Shown piece after piece: positions 25,964 through 36,963 of a stretch of 64,000 nt of DNA; within the stretch, counting starts at the first letter, position 1; the number at the start of each line of letters is the position of its first letter. The notes under the pieces were generated by a model. That model saw only the letters and a program-made list of their open reading frames with translations, searched no databases and was not told where the DNA came from. Made by a program: the position numbers and the translations under genes. The DNA is taken from the NCBI RefSeq assembly GCF_009674665.1, contig NZ_WKJD01000016.1:248001-312000 (forward strand), read 5' to 3'. This DNA comes from Agromyces kandeliae (GTDB taxonomy: Bacteria; Actinomycetota; Actinomycetes; Actinomycetales; Microbacteriaceae).

Positions 25964-27046
25964 ATGGGGGCACGCGCGCACTCCTGGGTGCTGCACGTCG
26001 ACCTCGACCAGTTCATCGCCGCGGTCGAGGTGCTGCGGCATCCGGAGCTCGCCGGGCGGCCGGTGATCGTCGGCGGCCGGGGCGACCCGACCGAGCGCGC
26101 CGTCGTGTCGACCGCGTCGTACGAGGCCCGCGAGTTCGGCGTGGGATCGGGGATGCCGTTGCGCCTCGCCGCGCGGAAGGCGCCGGACGCCGTGATCCTG
26201 CCCGTCGACGCGCCCGCCTACATCGCGGCGTCCGCCGAGGTCATGGAGACGCTGCGGGCCCACCCCGGCACCGTGGTGCAGGTGCTCGGCTGGGACGAGG
26301 CGTTCGTCGGCGTGGACGCCGCCTTCCCCGAGGCCACTGCCCGCGACCTGCAGCGCGCCGTGCTCGCGCGCACGGGCCTGCACTGCAGCGTCGGCATCGG
26401 CGACACGCTGCTGCGCGCGAAGGTCGCCACGGGCTTCGGCAAGCCCGGCGGGGTGTTCCGGCTCACCGCCGCGAACTGGATGACCGTGATGGGCGAGCGC
26501 CCGACGACGGCGCTCTGGGGCGTCGGGCCCCGCGTCGCTCGCAGGCTCGCCGGGCACGGCATCGAGACCGTGGCCCAGCTCGCCGACGCCGACCTCGACG
26601 TGCTGGTCGGCGAGTTCGGGCCGCGCATGGGGCCGTGGTACCGCCAGGTCGGGCGCGGGGAGGGCACGCGCGTCGTCGACGACACGCCGTGGGTGGCCCG
26701 AGGGCACAGCCGCGAGACCACGTACCAACAGGACCTCACCGAGCCGGCGGAGATCGACGCGGCCCTCGGCGACCTCGTCGCGCACGTGATGGCCGATGTC
26801 GCCGCCGAGGGCAGACCCGTCATCGGGCTCACGCTCAAGGTGCGCTACGTCCCGTTCACGACGAAGACGTTCAGCCGCCGCATCGCGCCGCCGACGGCCG
26901 ACCCGGCCGAAGTGCTCGCCCACGTGCTCGACCTCGCGGCCAAGCGCGACGCGAGCCGGGCCGTGCGCCTCCTCGGCGTCCGCGCCGAGATGCCCATGCC
27001 CGAGGAGGCGCGTGACGGCCACACGCCGACGCGCAGCGGCTGGTGA
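25964..27046 (+). CDS. dinB: Y-family DNA polymerase, DinB2-like, with non-aromatic steric gate
   Basis: This 360-aa Y-family polymerase performs translesion synthesis. Catalytic acids are Asp13 (HVDLDQFIAAVE) and Asp111/Glu112 (GWDEAFVGVD). The fingers segment is ASYEAREFGVGSGMPLR, and the thumb/little-finger part (ALWGVGPRVARRLAGHGIETV) is intact. By alignment with E. coli DinB (DMDCFFAAVE), the steric-gate Phe13 is replaced by Ile18. Mycobacterium smegmatis DinB2, which has Leu there, inserts ribonucleotides; the match to DinB2 over TGFGKPGGVFRLTAANWMTV is striking. ATG 25964 begins the family N terminus. There is no SOS box I can identify upstream. Confidence 0.92.
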   Translation: MGARAHSWVLHVDLDQFIAAVEVLRHPELAGRPVIVGGRGDPTERAVVSTASYEAREFGVGSGMPLRLAARKAPDAVILPVDAPAYIAASAEVMETLRAHPGTVVQVLGWDEAFVGVDAAFPEATARDLQRAVLARTGLHCSVGIGDTLLRAKVATGFGKPGGVFRLTAANWMTVMGERPTTALWGVGPRVARRLAGHGIETVAQLADADLDVLVGEFGPRMGPWYRQVGRGEGTRVVDDTPWVARGHSRETTYQQDLTEPAEIDAALGDLVAHVMADVAAEGRPVIGLTLKVRYVPFTTKTFSRRIAPPTADPAEVLAHVLDLAAKRDASRAVRLLGVRAEMPMPEEARDGHTPTRSGW

Positions 27047-27336
27047 TGCGTTCGCTCGGCCGCTCCGCTCCCGCGGGCCCTGCCGCTCCGACCTGCCCAC
27101 GCTCGCCCGACGCCCACGCCACGCCCACGCCACGCCACGCCCACGCTCGGCCGATTCCCATCCCCCACTCCACCCCGCCCGGCCCGGCCCGGCCCGGATC
27201 CCACGGGAGGAACTTCCGCGCGTCTCTCGGCGTGTCCCTGGCCGACACGCCGGGGAGCGGCGGATTCGTCCTCCCGAACGTCTCGGCCCGGGATCGAGTT
27301 CGGGGCGACGCGGCCTCCGGAGGACCGCGGAAACGA
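27047..27336. repeat. noncoding low-complexity gap with CCCACGCCACGC repeats and a G-quadruplex motif
   Basis: The 290 nt between the dinB stop and the tRNA-Ser terminator contain no supported gene. At about 27109-27146 short units CCACGC and CCCACGC alternate. At 27178-27195 the run CCCGGCCCGGCCCGGCCC is present, so the minus strand carries four G-triplets with 2-nt loops, a textbook G-quadruplex motif. It lies downstream of tRNA-Ser on the transcribed strand. Confidence 0.6.
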
Positions 27337-27370
27337 CTGAACCCCCGCTCCAAGAGGAACGGGGGTTCAG
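27337..27370 (-). terminator. terminator of tRNA-Ser
   Basis: An 11-bp perfect stem (27337-27347 with 27360-27370) starts 2 nt past the tRNA 3' end on the minus strand. There is no long T-run, but stem strength and position fit a terminator. Confidence 0.7.
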
Positions 27371-27372
27371 GA

Positions 27373-27462
27373 TGGCGGTACCGGTGGGATTTGAACCCAC
27401 GGTGCGCTTTCACGCACACAACTTTTCGAGAGTTGCACCTTCGGCCGCTCGGACACGGTACC
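27373..27462 (-). tRNA. tRNA-Ser (anticodon CGA)
   Basis: The 90-nt class II tRNA has acceptor GGTACCG, discriminator G and an encoded CCA (27375-27373). The anticodon arm CAACT-CTCGAAA-AGTTG gives CGA, reading UCG, the dominant Ser codon here. A long variable arm (GTGCGTGAAAGCGCAC) and T-arm GTGGGTTCAAATCCCAC confirm serine identity. Confidence 0.97.
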
Positions 27463-27589
27463 GAGAACGATGATAGCGGCCTCCGCGCGAGGCGCCAAAA
27501 CGAGCGGATGCCCCGGCTGCCCGCCGCGCGACGGCCCCACGACCGCGTCCGTTCAGCGACCGTTCAGACACCGGCCCTAGCGTCGCGCC

Positions 27590-28456
27590 ATGGTCGAGGA
27601 ACGTCCGCCCGGGGCATCCGTCATCGCGGCGCTGGTGCCGATCGCACTCGTCGCCGGGGTCGTGCTCGCGGTCCGCGCGACCTGGCGGTGGTTCCGCGCA
27701 CGGATCACCGAGAACAGCCTGATCCTGAACGAGACCCTTCCCGTGCACTCGAAGTGGTGGCGCGACCACGCGAAGGTCCGGGGCGAGATCCTCTACGTCG
27801 CGCTCGGCGACAGCGCGGCGCAGGGCATCGGGGCGAGCCGTCCCGACCACAGCTACGTCGGCCTGCTCGCGCGACTCATCCGCGACACCACCGGGCGGAC
27901 CGTCCGCGTCGTGAACCTCAGCGTCTCGGGCGCGACGACGTCGCTCGCCGTCCAGGACCAACTGCCGAAGCTCGCCAAGTACCGTCCGGACGTCATGACG
28001 GTCTCGATCGGCGCGAACGACATCGCGAAGTGGGATCCGGAGGCCTTCGAGCAGAACCTCCGCACCATCTTCGACGCCGTGCCGTCGCACGCGCTCGTCG
28101 CCGACCTGCCCTTCTTCTACTTCCCCCACAACGAGCGGAGGGTCGCGGTGGCGAACCTCATCCTCCGCCGGGTGGCCGCCGAACGCGGGCTCGAGGTCGT
28201 CCGGCTGCACCGGGAGACGCGCGTCCGCGGGTGGCGGCGCATCTTCACCCACTTCGCGAACGACTGGTTCCACCCCAACGACCACGGGTACCAGGTCTGG
28301 GCCGACGCCTTCCGGCCCGCGATGCTGGCGTCGCTCACGGCGCGGTTCCCCGCCGATGACGAGGTCGCGCCGACGGCGACGGGTCGAGCGGTGGCGGATG
28401 CCCCGGGGCCGGTCGCCGCGGCGAGGGTCCCGACGGATGTCGGGGGCCGGACCTAG
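27590..28456 (+). CDS. membrane-anchored SGNH/GDSL hydrolase
   Basis: The 288-aa protein has one N-terminal helix (VIAALVPIALVAGVVLAVRA) and an SGNH esterase domain: block I GDSAAQGIG with Ser75, block III GAND (141-144) and block V DWFHPND with Asp225/His228. The domain probably faces outward and removes acyl groups from a lipid or wall polymer; the substrate is unknown. ATG 27590 is 6 nt from TAGCGT (27578-27583). radA begins 9 nt after its stop but has its own -10 box. Confidence 0.9.
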   Translation: MVEERPPGASVIAALVPIALVAGVVLAVRATWRWFRARITENSLILNETLPVHSKWWRDHAKVRGEILYVALGDSAAQGIGASRPDHSYVGLLARLIRDTTGRTVRVVNLSVSGATTSLAVQDQLPKLAKYRPDVMTVSIGANDIAKWDPEAFEQNLRTIFDAVPSHALVADLPFFYFPHNERRVAVANLILRRVAAERGLEVVRLHRETRVRGWRRIFTHFANDWFHPNDHGYQVWADAFRPAMLASLTARFPADDEVAPTATGRAVADAPGPVAAARVPTDVGGRT

Positions 28457-28465
28457 TCTCGGAGC

Positions 28466-29833
28466 ATGCCGAAGCCCACGACCGCGTTCCGTTGCACCGA
28501 GTGCGGGTGGAGCACCGTCAAGTGGGTCGGCAGGTGCGCCGAGTGCCAGCAGTGGGGCACCGTCGTCGAGGCGGGCGTCGAGACCGGCATCGTCCGCAGC
28601 CTGCAGCCCGTGGCGCCGAGCGCGGGTCGTGCCGCGCGGCCCATCTCGGCGATCGTCGAGAGCGAAGACGCGGCCCATCGTCCGAGCGGGGTGGGCGAGT
28701 TCGACCGGGTCCTCGGCGGGGGCATCGTCGCGGGCGCCGCGATCCTGCTCTCGGGCGAGCCGGGCGTCGGCAAGTCGACGCTGCTGCTCGAGGTCGCGGC
28801 GAGGGTCGCCGCGGCGGGCCGCCGCGTGCTCTACGTGAGCGCCGAGGAGTCGACTGCGCAGGTCCGCCTGCGGGCCGGGCGCACGGGCGCCCTCCACGAC
28901 GAGCTGTACCTCGCGTCCGACACCGACCTCGCCACGATCCTCGGCCAGGTCGACCAGGTCTCCCCTGAGCTGCTCATCGTCGATTCGGTCCAGACCGTGT
29001 CGAGCGCGCTCTCCGACGGGCTGCCCGGGCAGCCGAGCCAGGTCCGCGAAGTCGCCTCGACCCTCATCCGCGTCGCCAAGGAGCGACAGCTCCCCGTGCT
29101 GCTCGTCGGGCACGTCACGAAGGACGGCACGATCGCGGGCCCGCGCCTGCTCGAGCACCTCGTCGACGTCGTCTGCCAGTTCGAGGGCGACCGGCAGACC
29201 GCGCTGCGGTTCGTGCGGGCGTTGAAGAACCGATTCGGGCCGACCGACGAGGTCGGCTGCTTCGAGATGACGGGCGACGGCATCGCCGAGGTGCCCGACC
29301 CGTCCGGGCTCTTCCTGAGCCGCTCACGGAACGCCGTGAGCGGCACGTGCGTGACCGTCGCACTCGAGGGCCGACGAGCGCTGCCCGTCGAGGTGCAGGC
29401 GCTCGTCGTCGGCACGAAGGCGCCGCAGCCGCGACGCGTCGTGAACGGCGTCGACCCGTCGCGCGTCGCCATGATCATCGCGGTGCTCGAGCGACGCGCG
29501 GGCCTCCGCCAGCTCGGCGAGCACGACGTGTACGTCTCCACGGTCGGCGGCGTGCGCCTCATCGAGCCGGCGGCCGACCTCGCGATCGCCGTCGCGATCG
29601 CGAGCGCGATGCGCGACCGTGCCGTGCCGCACGACCTCGCCGCGGTCGGCGAGATCAGCCTCGCCGGCGAGGTGCGACCGGTCGCGTCGGCCCGGCAGCG
29701 CGCCGCGGAGGCGGCGCGTCTCGGCTACCGGGCGCTGCTCGACGACGACCTCGGCAGCGTGCGTGCCGCCGTCGAACGGGCGATGCTGGTGGCATCCGGG
29801 GCGCGCGAGCGCGAGCTCGACGCGGCGTTCTAG
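28466..29833 (+). CDS. radA: DNA repair protein RadA
   Basis: RadA is a RecA-like ATPase that drives branch migration in recombinational repair. This 455-aa copy has the N-terminal C4 zinc finger (Cys10, 13, 24, 27), Walker A GEPGVGKS (97-104), the RadA-specific KNRFG motif (ALKNRFGPTDEVG) and the C-terminal Lon-like domain (DVYVSTVGGVRL, LAAVGEISLAGEVRPV). ATG 28466 follows TAGTCT (28454-28459) by 6 nt, so a leaderless transcript starts inside the last codons of the SGNH gene. The stop overlaps the convergent gene by 4 nt. Confidence 0.97.
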   Translation: MPKPTTAFRCTECGWSTVKWVGRCAECQQWGTVVEAGVETGIVRSLQPVAPSAGRAARPISAIVESEDAAHRPSGVGEFDRVLGGGIVAGAAILLSGEPGVGKSTLLLEVAARVAAAGRRVLYVSAEESTAQVRLRAGRTGALHDELYLASDTDLATILGQVDQVSPELLIVDSVQTVSSALSDGLPGQPSQVREVASTLIRVAKERQLPVLLVGHVTKDGTIAGPRLLEHLVDVVCQFEGDRQTALRFVRALKNRFGPTDEVGCFEMTGDGIAEVPDPSGLFLSRSRNAVSGTCVTVALEGRRALPVEVQALVVGTKAPQPRRVVNGVDPSRVAMIIAVLERRAGLRQLGEHDVYVSTVGGVRLIEPAADLAIAVAIASAMRDRAVPHDLAAVGEISLAGEVRPVASARQRAAEAARLGYRALLDDDLGSVRAAVERAMLVASGARERELDAAF

Positions 29834-30237
29834 ACCGAGAGCGCCTTCAGCAGCTCGGCCGGCGACGCCTGCATCGGGTGCGGGCCGGCGATGTCGAGGA
29901 ACACCGTGGTGATCGTCGACTCGTACCGGGTGAGGAACGACTTCAGCCACGCCGGGCTCTGCAACCCGACGGCCGGCGGGAGGTTCGCCGGCTTGTGCGC
30001 GGCGTCGCTGAAAAGCAGCAGCGCGACCTCGCCCGAATTCGGATCACGGTACGTCCACACCTCGCCGCCGTCGAGCGGCGTGTCGCGGGGTCCGGGCTTG
30101 ATGAGCGGAACGACCGTGTTGCCGTTGCGGAGGGCCAGCGCGACCGCCGCCATGTCCTGCCGCTCGAGGGCCTCGGCGAGCGCCTGCGAGCGGAACTCGA
30201 CGGGCTGCTTGGGCTTCGAACGCTTCGCACCGGCCAT
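29830..30237 (-). CDS. hypothetical protein, SseB-like N-terminal domain
   Basis: The 135-aa soluble protein resembles the SseB N-terminal fold: a helical start (SQALAEALERQDMAAVALAL), VVPLI, a middle strand set (GEVALLLFSDAAHKPANLP) and the end VFLDIAGPHPMQASPAELLKAL. SseB-type domains are common next to housekeeping genes in actinobacteria with no settled role. ATG 30237 is 6 nt from TAGGCT (30244-30249). Convergent with radA and overlapping it by 4 nt. Confidence 0.72.
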   Translation of the reverse strand: MAGAKRSKPKQPVEFRSQALAEALERQDMAAVALALRNGNTVVPLIKPGPRDTPLDGGEVWTYRDPNSGEVALLLFSDAAHKPANLPPAVGLQSPAWLKSFLTRYESTITTVFLDIAGPHPMQASPAELLKALSV

Positions 30238-30292
30238 CCTCCCAGCCTACCGAGGCCGGTGCACTCGAACGGCCGCGGGTGCAGGGGCCGGC

Positions 30293-30356
30293 CCCGCAGC
30301 GGAGGTCCGCGGCGCGAGCCGCAGCACAGACCCGCAGCGGAGGTCCGCGGCGCGAG
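30293..30356. repeat. 26-bp direct repeat with 38-bp period in a 266-nt noncoding gap
   Basis: Positions 30293-30318 and 30331-30356 are identical over 26 nt (CCCGCAGCGGAGGTCCGCGG plus CGCGAG). Each copy contains an internal dyad (CGGAGGTCCG). The rest of the gap 30238-30503 shows no supported gene. Confidence 0.8.
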
Positions 30357-30503
30357 GTAACGCCGCGGACCCCTTGGACCGCAGGATGGTTAGTCCACGT
30401 CCGATCCTGCTGAGCAATCCTCGCGAGATCAACGGAAGGCCGTCACACGCGGACACATCCGCGCAGCGGCGACCTGCGTCGACGGGCGTGCGAATCACGC
30501 AGG

Positions 30504-31172
30504 TCAGTAGAGCAGGAACTGCTTCGACGTCGACGACTCGAACCCGCTCATGCTGACGTTCAGGTGGTACGACGCGCCACCGGCGGGGACGCTCGTCCGC
30601 TCGCCGCCGCAGGTGTCGGCGCTCGACCGCGTGCGGTCCCACGTGATGGGTTCGCTCGAGGAGACCGGCGTGCCGGGCTCGATCGAGACCTCGGCGTCGA
30701 CCGGGTCGACCTGGCAGTCGGTCGAGGTCCAGTACGTGTCCGCCCCGCTCGTGACGGTGAACACCTGCGCCGCCGTGCCGACGTTCATGACGCACGAGTT
30801 GGAGCCCGTGTTCGTGATCGTGACCGAGAGCTTCGGCTGTTCGCCCGCCGCATAGACGGCCGCATCGGTGACGGCCTCCACCGTGATCTGGTCCGCCCTG
30901 CAGGGATCGCCATCGGCGGCGGGCTCGGCCGCGGGTTCGCTCGCCGGCGGCTCGGCGGCATCCGTCGCGGTCGCGCCGTCGGTCGTCGGAGCCGTCGGCG
31001 GCGCGCTCGCGGGCGTGGTCGCGCCGACGGTGTCGCCCTGGCTCGCGCCCGGGCGCACGAAGACGAGCACGACCGCGACGATCACCGCGACGAGGCCCAG
31101 GAGCACCATGAGCCGACGGCGCCGGTACACGGCAGCGGGCAGGCGCCCTGACGCGGGACGGTTGGTCGACAT
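30504..31172 (-). CDS. hypothetical exported or membrane-anchored protein with Ig-like domain
   Basis: The 222-aa protein has one N-terminal signal-anchor helix (LMVLLGLVAVIVAVVLVFV) after a basic stretch, a Thr/Ala/Pro-rich linker, and a C-terminal beta-sandwich domain. That domain (KLSVTITNTGSNSCVMNVG, FTVTSGADTYWTSTDC, GGASYHLNVSM) contains paired cysteines, consistent with extracellular location. Function unknown. ATG 31172 is 6 nt from TAGCCT (31179-31184), a leaderless pattern. Confidence 0.78.
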   Translation of the reverse strand: MSTNRPASGRLPAAVYRRRRLMVLLGLVAVIVAVVLVFVRPGASQGDTVGATTPASAPPTAPTTDGATATDAAEPPASEPAAEPAADGDPCRADQITVEAVTDAAVYAAGEQPKLSVTITNTGSNSCVMNVGTAAQVFTVTSGADTYWTSTDCQVDPVDAEVSIEPGTPVSSSEPITWDRTRSSADTCGGERTSVPAGGASYHLNVSMSGFESSTSKQFLLY

Positions 31173-31246
31173 GGGCTCAGGCTACGGCCGCGCGGCGAAG
31201 CGGGACGCGCGGGCGCGCGGCGTGCCCCGACGCCGATGAGGAACGC

Positions 31247-31756
31247 TCAGAGGACTTTCAGCATCCGCGTGTTGCCGAGCGTGTTCTGCTTGACCCGCGC
31301 GAGGTCGAGGAACTCCGCGACACCCTCGTCGTGCGACCGCACGAGCTCGGCGTACAGTTCCGGATCGACGCTCTCCGCACCCATGTCCTCGAAGCCGTGC
31401 CGACCGAAGAACGACACCTCGAACGTCAGGCAGAACAGGCGACTCAGGCCGAGTTCGCGGGCATCGGACTCGAGCGCGGCGAGGAGCGCGTGGCCGACCC
31501 CGTGGCCGAGCCACTCCTCGCCCACGGCGAGCGTCCGGATCTCGCCGAGGTCCTCCCACATGACATGCAGCGCTCCGCAGCCGACGACCGTGCCGTCGGA
31601 CGTCTCGGCGACGCGGAACTCCTGCACCGCGCCGTAGAGGTCGACGCGCTCCTTGCCGAGCAGGATGCGTCGGGCGACGAGCGGCTCGACGAGGTCCACG
31701 ATCTTCGGCACGTCGGGCGTGCGCGCCCGGCGCACGGTGATGGGCGGTTGCGTCAT
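31247..31756 (-). CDS. amino-acid N-acetyltransferase (short ArgA-like GNAT)
   Basis: The 169-aa GNAT resembles the stand-alone actinobacterial glutamate N-acetyltransferase (Mycobacterium tuberculosis Rv2747 type). It has VRRARTPDVPKIVDLVEPLV, GCGALHVMWEDLGEIRTLAV, the CoA loop HGVGHALL and the closing LTFEVSFFGRHGFEDM. The product would feed arginine biosynthesis; no other arg gene is nearby, so the assignment rests on similarity. A TACGAT -10 box (31763-31768) lies 6 nt before ATG 31756, inside the last codons of the M20 peptidase gene. Confidence 0.83.
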   Translation of the reverse strand: MTQPPITVRRARTPDVPKIVDLVEPLVARRILLGKERVDLYGAVQEFRVAETSDGTVVGCGALHVMWEDLGEIRTLAVGEEWLGHGVGHALLAALESDARELGLSRLFCLTFEVSFFGRHGFEDMGAESVDPELYAELVRSHDEGVAEFLDLARVKQNTLGNTRMLKVL

Positions 31757-31760
31757 CCGC

Positions 31761-32927
31761 TCATCGTATTGCGCCGGACGAGCCCGGCCCGTCCACGCCG
31801 AGCAGGTCGACGATGAGCCCGGTGAGCAGCGCGGTACGCGCGGGGATGTCCTCGACCATGACGTGCTCGTGGTCGGCGTGCGCTCCCCCGCCGACGGCGC
31901 CGAGCCCGTCGAGGGTGGGCACGCCGATCCCGGCGGTGAAGTTGCCGTCGGATGCGCCGCCGACGACGATCGCGTCGGGCAGCGACATCCCGAGCTCGTC
32001 GGCGACGGCGCGCGCCCGACGCCAGACGCCCTCGGTGGCGGCGATCTCGAGCGGCGGGCGCCCCACGCCGCCGTGCACCGCGATGCGTGCCCCGGTCGAC
32101 GAGACGAGCGAGCGGAACGCCGCGTCGACGCGTTCCTGCTCCTCCACCGTGAGGGCGCGCACGTCGACGTCGAACGAGGCGTGCGCGGGCACCGTGTTGA
32201 TGGTCGTGCCGCTGCGGGCGACGGTCGGCGTGACCGACGTGCCGACCGAGGCATCCGCGAACCCGGCGACGACGCCGACCTGGTGCGCGAGCTCGAGGGT
32301 CGCGTTGAGGCCCTTCTCGGGTTCGAGGCCCGCGTGCGCGGCCCGGCCCGCGATCTCGACGCGGTAGGTCGACGTGCCCTTGCGTCCGATCTTCAGCGCG
32401 CCACCGTCCCCGCTCGCCTCGAGCACGAGGGCGGCGACGCATCCGTCGGCCTCCTGCTCGATCAGCGCGCGCGACGTCTGCGACCCGAGCTCCTCGTCGC
32501 CGGTGACCAGCAGGGTCACGGCGGCATCGGGGAGATGCCCGAGGTGGGCCGCGGCGTGGACGGCCATGACCAGCCCGGTCAGCATGTCGAAGCACCCGGG
32601 CCCGCGGACCACGCCGTCCTGGAGGGAGAACGGGTGGGTCTCGAGCGAGCCGATCGGCCAGACGGTGTCGTGGTGGGCGAGCAGGAGCACGCGCGGGGCA
32701 TCGGGCTCAGGGGAGCCGAGATGCCAACGGAGGTGGGTGCATCCGTCGACGACGATGCGTTCGGGGGCGAAGCCGATCCGCTGCTCGCCGATCTCGGCGA
32801 CGACGTCGGCCGATCGTGCGACCGCGGCGTGGTCGGCGGACGGCGACTCGACCCTCACCAGTCGCTCGAGGTCGTGGAGGATCTCGGCCAGGCTCGCATC
32901 GGCCCAGTCCAGCAACGGATGTCTCAT
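31761..32927 (-). CDS. M20 family metallopeptidase (carboxypeptidase G2-like)
   Basis: The 388-aa dinuclear zinc hydrolase has the M20 motif LLAHHDTVWP (His85/Asp87), the catalytic pair TGDEELG (Glu145/146) and the dimerisation-domain segment GRAAHAGLEPEKGLNA. The C terminus GGAHADHEHV supplies the last His ligand. Relatives cleave C-terminal glutamate or N-acyl amino acids. Only 4 nt separate it from the ArgA-like GNAT, which suggests a link to N-acyl-amino-acid metabolism. ATG 32927 (MRHPLLDW) is preferred over upstream codons on family alignment. Confidence 0.9.
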   Translation of the reverse strand: MRHPLLDWADASLAEILHDLERLVRVESPSADHAAVARSADVVAEIGEQRIGFAPERIVVDGCTHLRWHLGSPEPDAPRVLLLAHHDTVWPIGSLETHPFSLQDGVVRGPGCFDMLTGLVMAVHAAAHLGHLPDAAVTLLVTGDEELGSQTSRALIEQEADGCVAALVLEASGDGGALKIGRKGTSTYRVEIAGRAAHAGLEPEKGLNATLELAHQVGVVAGFADASVGTSVTPTVARSGTTINTVPAHASFDVDVRALTVEEQERVDAAFRSLVSSTGARIAVHGGVGRPPLEIAATEGVWRRARAVADELGMSLPDAIVVGGASDGNFTAGIGVPTLDGLGAVGGGAHADHEHVMVEDIPARTALLTGLIVDLLGVDGPGSSGAIR

Positions 32928-32994
32928 GACGGCTCGCCTCGCAGTCCAGGTCCGGGGAACGACCATTCGACGATATCGCCGTAGCGCGCCCGAG

Positions 32995-33035
32995 ACGACG
33001 AAGGGGCGGATGCCGCAGCATCCGCCCCTCGTCGT
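32995..33035 (-). terminator. clpC terminator hairpin
   Basis: A 12-bp perfect inner stem (33002-33013 with 33018-33029) and a 6-bp outer stem (32995-33000 with 33030-33035) are separated by one bulged A. It begins 10 nt past the clpC stop and carries GGATGCC and GCATCC in its arms. Confidence 0.75.
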
Positions 33036-33044
33036 GGTTCGGGG

Positions 33045-35567
<2,523 letters not shown>

Positions 35568-35642
35568 CTCAACTCCTCGCCGACGCCGGGTAGGGGCGTC
35601 GTTACGTTCAACGGTAACGACCGTTGCTCCGCGGTGGGCCGC

Positions 35643-35660
35643 TGTTCGCCATGGGCGCAC
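35643..35660. promoter_or_regulatory. candidate ClgR-type site upstream of clpC
   Basis: TGTTCGCCATGGGCGCAC matches the actinobacterial ClgR consensus (WNNWCGCYNANRGCGWWS, from memory) at all but two informative positions. It is about 75 bp upstream of clpC, a known ClgR target in other actinobacteria. Two mismatches make this tentative. Confidence 0.3.
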
Positions 35661-35767
35661 GCTCACGACGTGGTTCGTCGCGGCGGGGCGAGCGGATGCC
35701 TCGCGCGGGCCCCGGTGCGGATGCCACGGGGTCGACCGCACCCGCCGCCACGTGGTTTGATGCACGC

Positions 35768-36295
35768 ATGCCCAGACTCGTGCTGACCGTCATCGGAGAC
35801 GACCGCGCCGGACTCGTCGGGGCGCTCGCCGACGTCATCGGCGACCACGGCGGCAACTGGGAGCAGAGCCAGATGGCCGAGCTCGCCGGCCAGTTCGCCG
35901 GCATCGTCGTGGTCGACGTGCCCGCCGAGCAGGAGGCGGCGCTCCGCGCCGCGCTCGACGGCCTCGACGGGCTGATGGAGGTCTCGGCGCACCCGGGCGT
36001 CGAGCAGACGGCCGAGGCCGGGGCATCCGCCGTCTGGACGCCGCTGCGCATCGACCTGATCGGCAACGACCACCCGGGCATCGTGCGCGACATCTCGGCG
36101 GTGCTGGCCCGGCACGGGCTCAGCATCGAGACGATCACGACCGGCCAGCGCGACGCGCCGATGGCCGGCGGCCGGCTGTTCGAGGCGCACCTCGTGGTGC
36201 GGGTGCCGCCGGGCGGCGACCCCGCCGACGTGCGCGACGACCTCGAGCGGGTGGCGAGCGAACTGTTCGTCGACCTCACGCTCGGGCACGGCTGA
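35768..36295 (+). CDS. ACT domain protein, GcvR-like
   Basis: The 175-aa protein has two ACT modules (LVLTVIGDDRAGLVGALADVI and LRIDLIGNDHPGIVRDISAVL), the layout of glycine cleavage repressor GcvR and of small amino-acid-sensing ACT proteins. There is no DNA-binding domain. It probably binds an amino acid; the partner is unknown. TTTGAT (35756-35761) sits 6 nt before ATG 35768 as a -10 box. Divergent from clpC with a 200-nt gap. Confidence 0.88.
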   Translation: MPRLVLTVIGDDRAGLVGALADVIGDHGGNWEQSQMAELAGQFAGIVVVDVPAEQEAALRAALDGLDGLMEVSAHPGVEQTAEAGASAVWTPLRIDLIGNDHPGIVRDISAVLARHGLSIETITTGQRDAPMAGGRLFEAHLVVRVPPGGDPADVRDDLERVASELFVDLTLGHG

Positions 36296-36321
36296 CGCCG
36301 GTCGACCCGAGGGTCCGGCGA

Positions 36322-36831
36322 CTACTTGATCGGCACGGTGACGACCTGGTCGCCGACGGTCACCTCGAGCGGCTCGGTCGTCGTGGTGTACACGGGGGTC
36401 CAGAAGACCGTGGTGTGGGGCACGAAGTCGGCCGTGCACGGCCGGGTCTCGGGTTCGGGCAGCACCGCCTCGACCGCGTTGCCCTCGCCCGCCTCGGCGA
36501 CGACCTTCAGCTCGGTCGGCACGACGGGGCAGGTCGACGAGCCCCAGATCGTGATCGCCAGCTTGCCGCCGTCGTCGAGGTACTGCACGTAGGGCTCGTC
36601 GCCGGTCGGCTCGGCCTCGACCACGTCCTCCTCGTCGGTCTCCTCCTCGGTGGACCCGCCGAGGTCCGTCTCCTCGCCGCCGGCCTCGCCCGCGGCCTCC
36701 TCCTCCGCGACGGGGAGGCCGGAGAAGTCCTCGACCGCGCCGGATCCCGGGTTGCAGCCCGTGAGCACGAGCGCCGAGGCGATCGCGAGCCCGGCGAGGA
36801 GGAGACGACGAGGTCCGGTGAGCGAAGTCAT
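36322..36831 (-). CDS. hypothetical lipoprotein
   Basis: The 169-aa precursor has a signal peptide with lipobox LVLTGC (Cys26), so it is lipid-anchored outside the membrane. A 40-residue Glu/Gly/Thr-rich acidic linker follows, then a small beta domain with two cysteines (WGSSTCPVVPTELKVV, ETRPCTADFVPHTTV) likely disulfide-bonded. Function unknown. CAGCAT (36838-36843) lies 6 nt before ATG 36831 and could be a weak -10 box. Confidence 0.82.
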   Translation of the reverse strand: MTSLTGPRRLLLAGLAIASALVLTGCNPGSGAVEDFSGLPVAEEEAAGEAGGEETDLGGSTEEETDEEDVVEAEPTGDEPYVQYLDDGGKLAITIWGSSTCPVVPTELKVVAEAGEGNAVEAVLPEPETRPCTADFVPHTTVFWTPVYTTTTEPLEVTVGDQVVTVPIK

Positions 36832-36963
36832 GGCGCCATGCTGCCACGCGGTCGCCCCCGCCGGACGGGACCTCCGGCCCTACCGTCGGCGCGTCGGAGG
36901 TGGGCGCCGTGGCCGTCGCGGCCGGCCCCGCGGAGGGTCGGCACCCGCGCGTAGGATGCGGGA

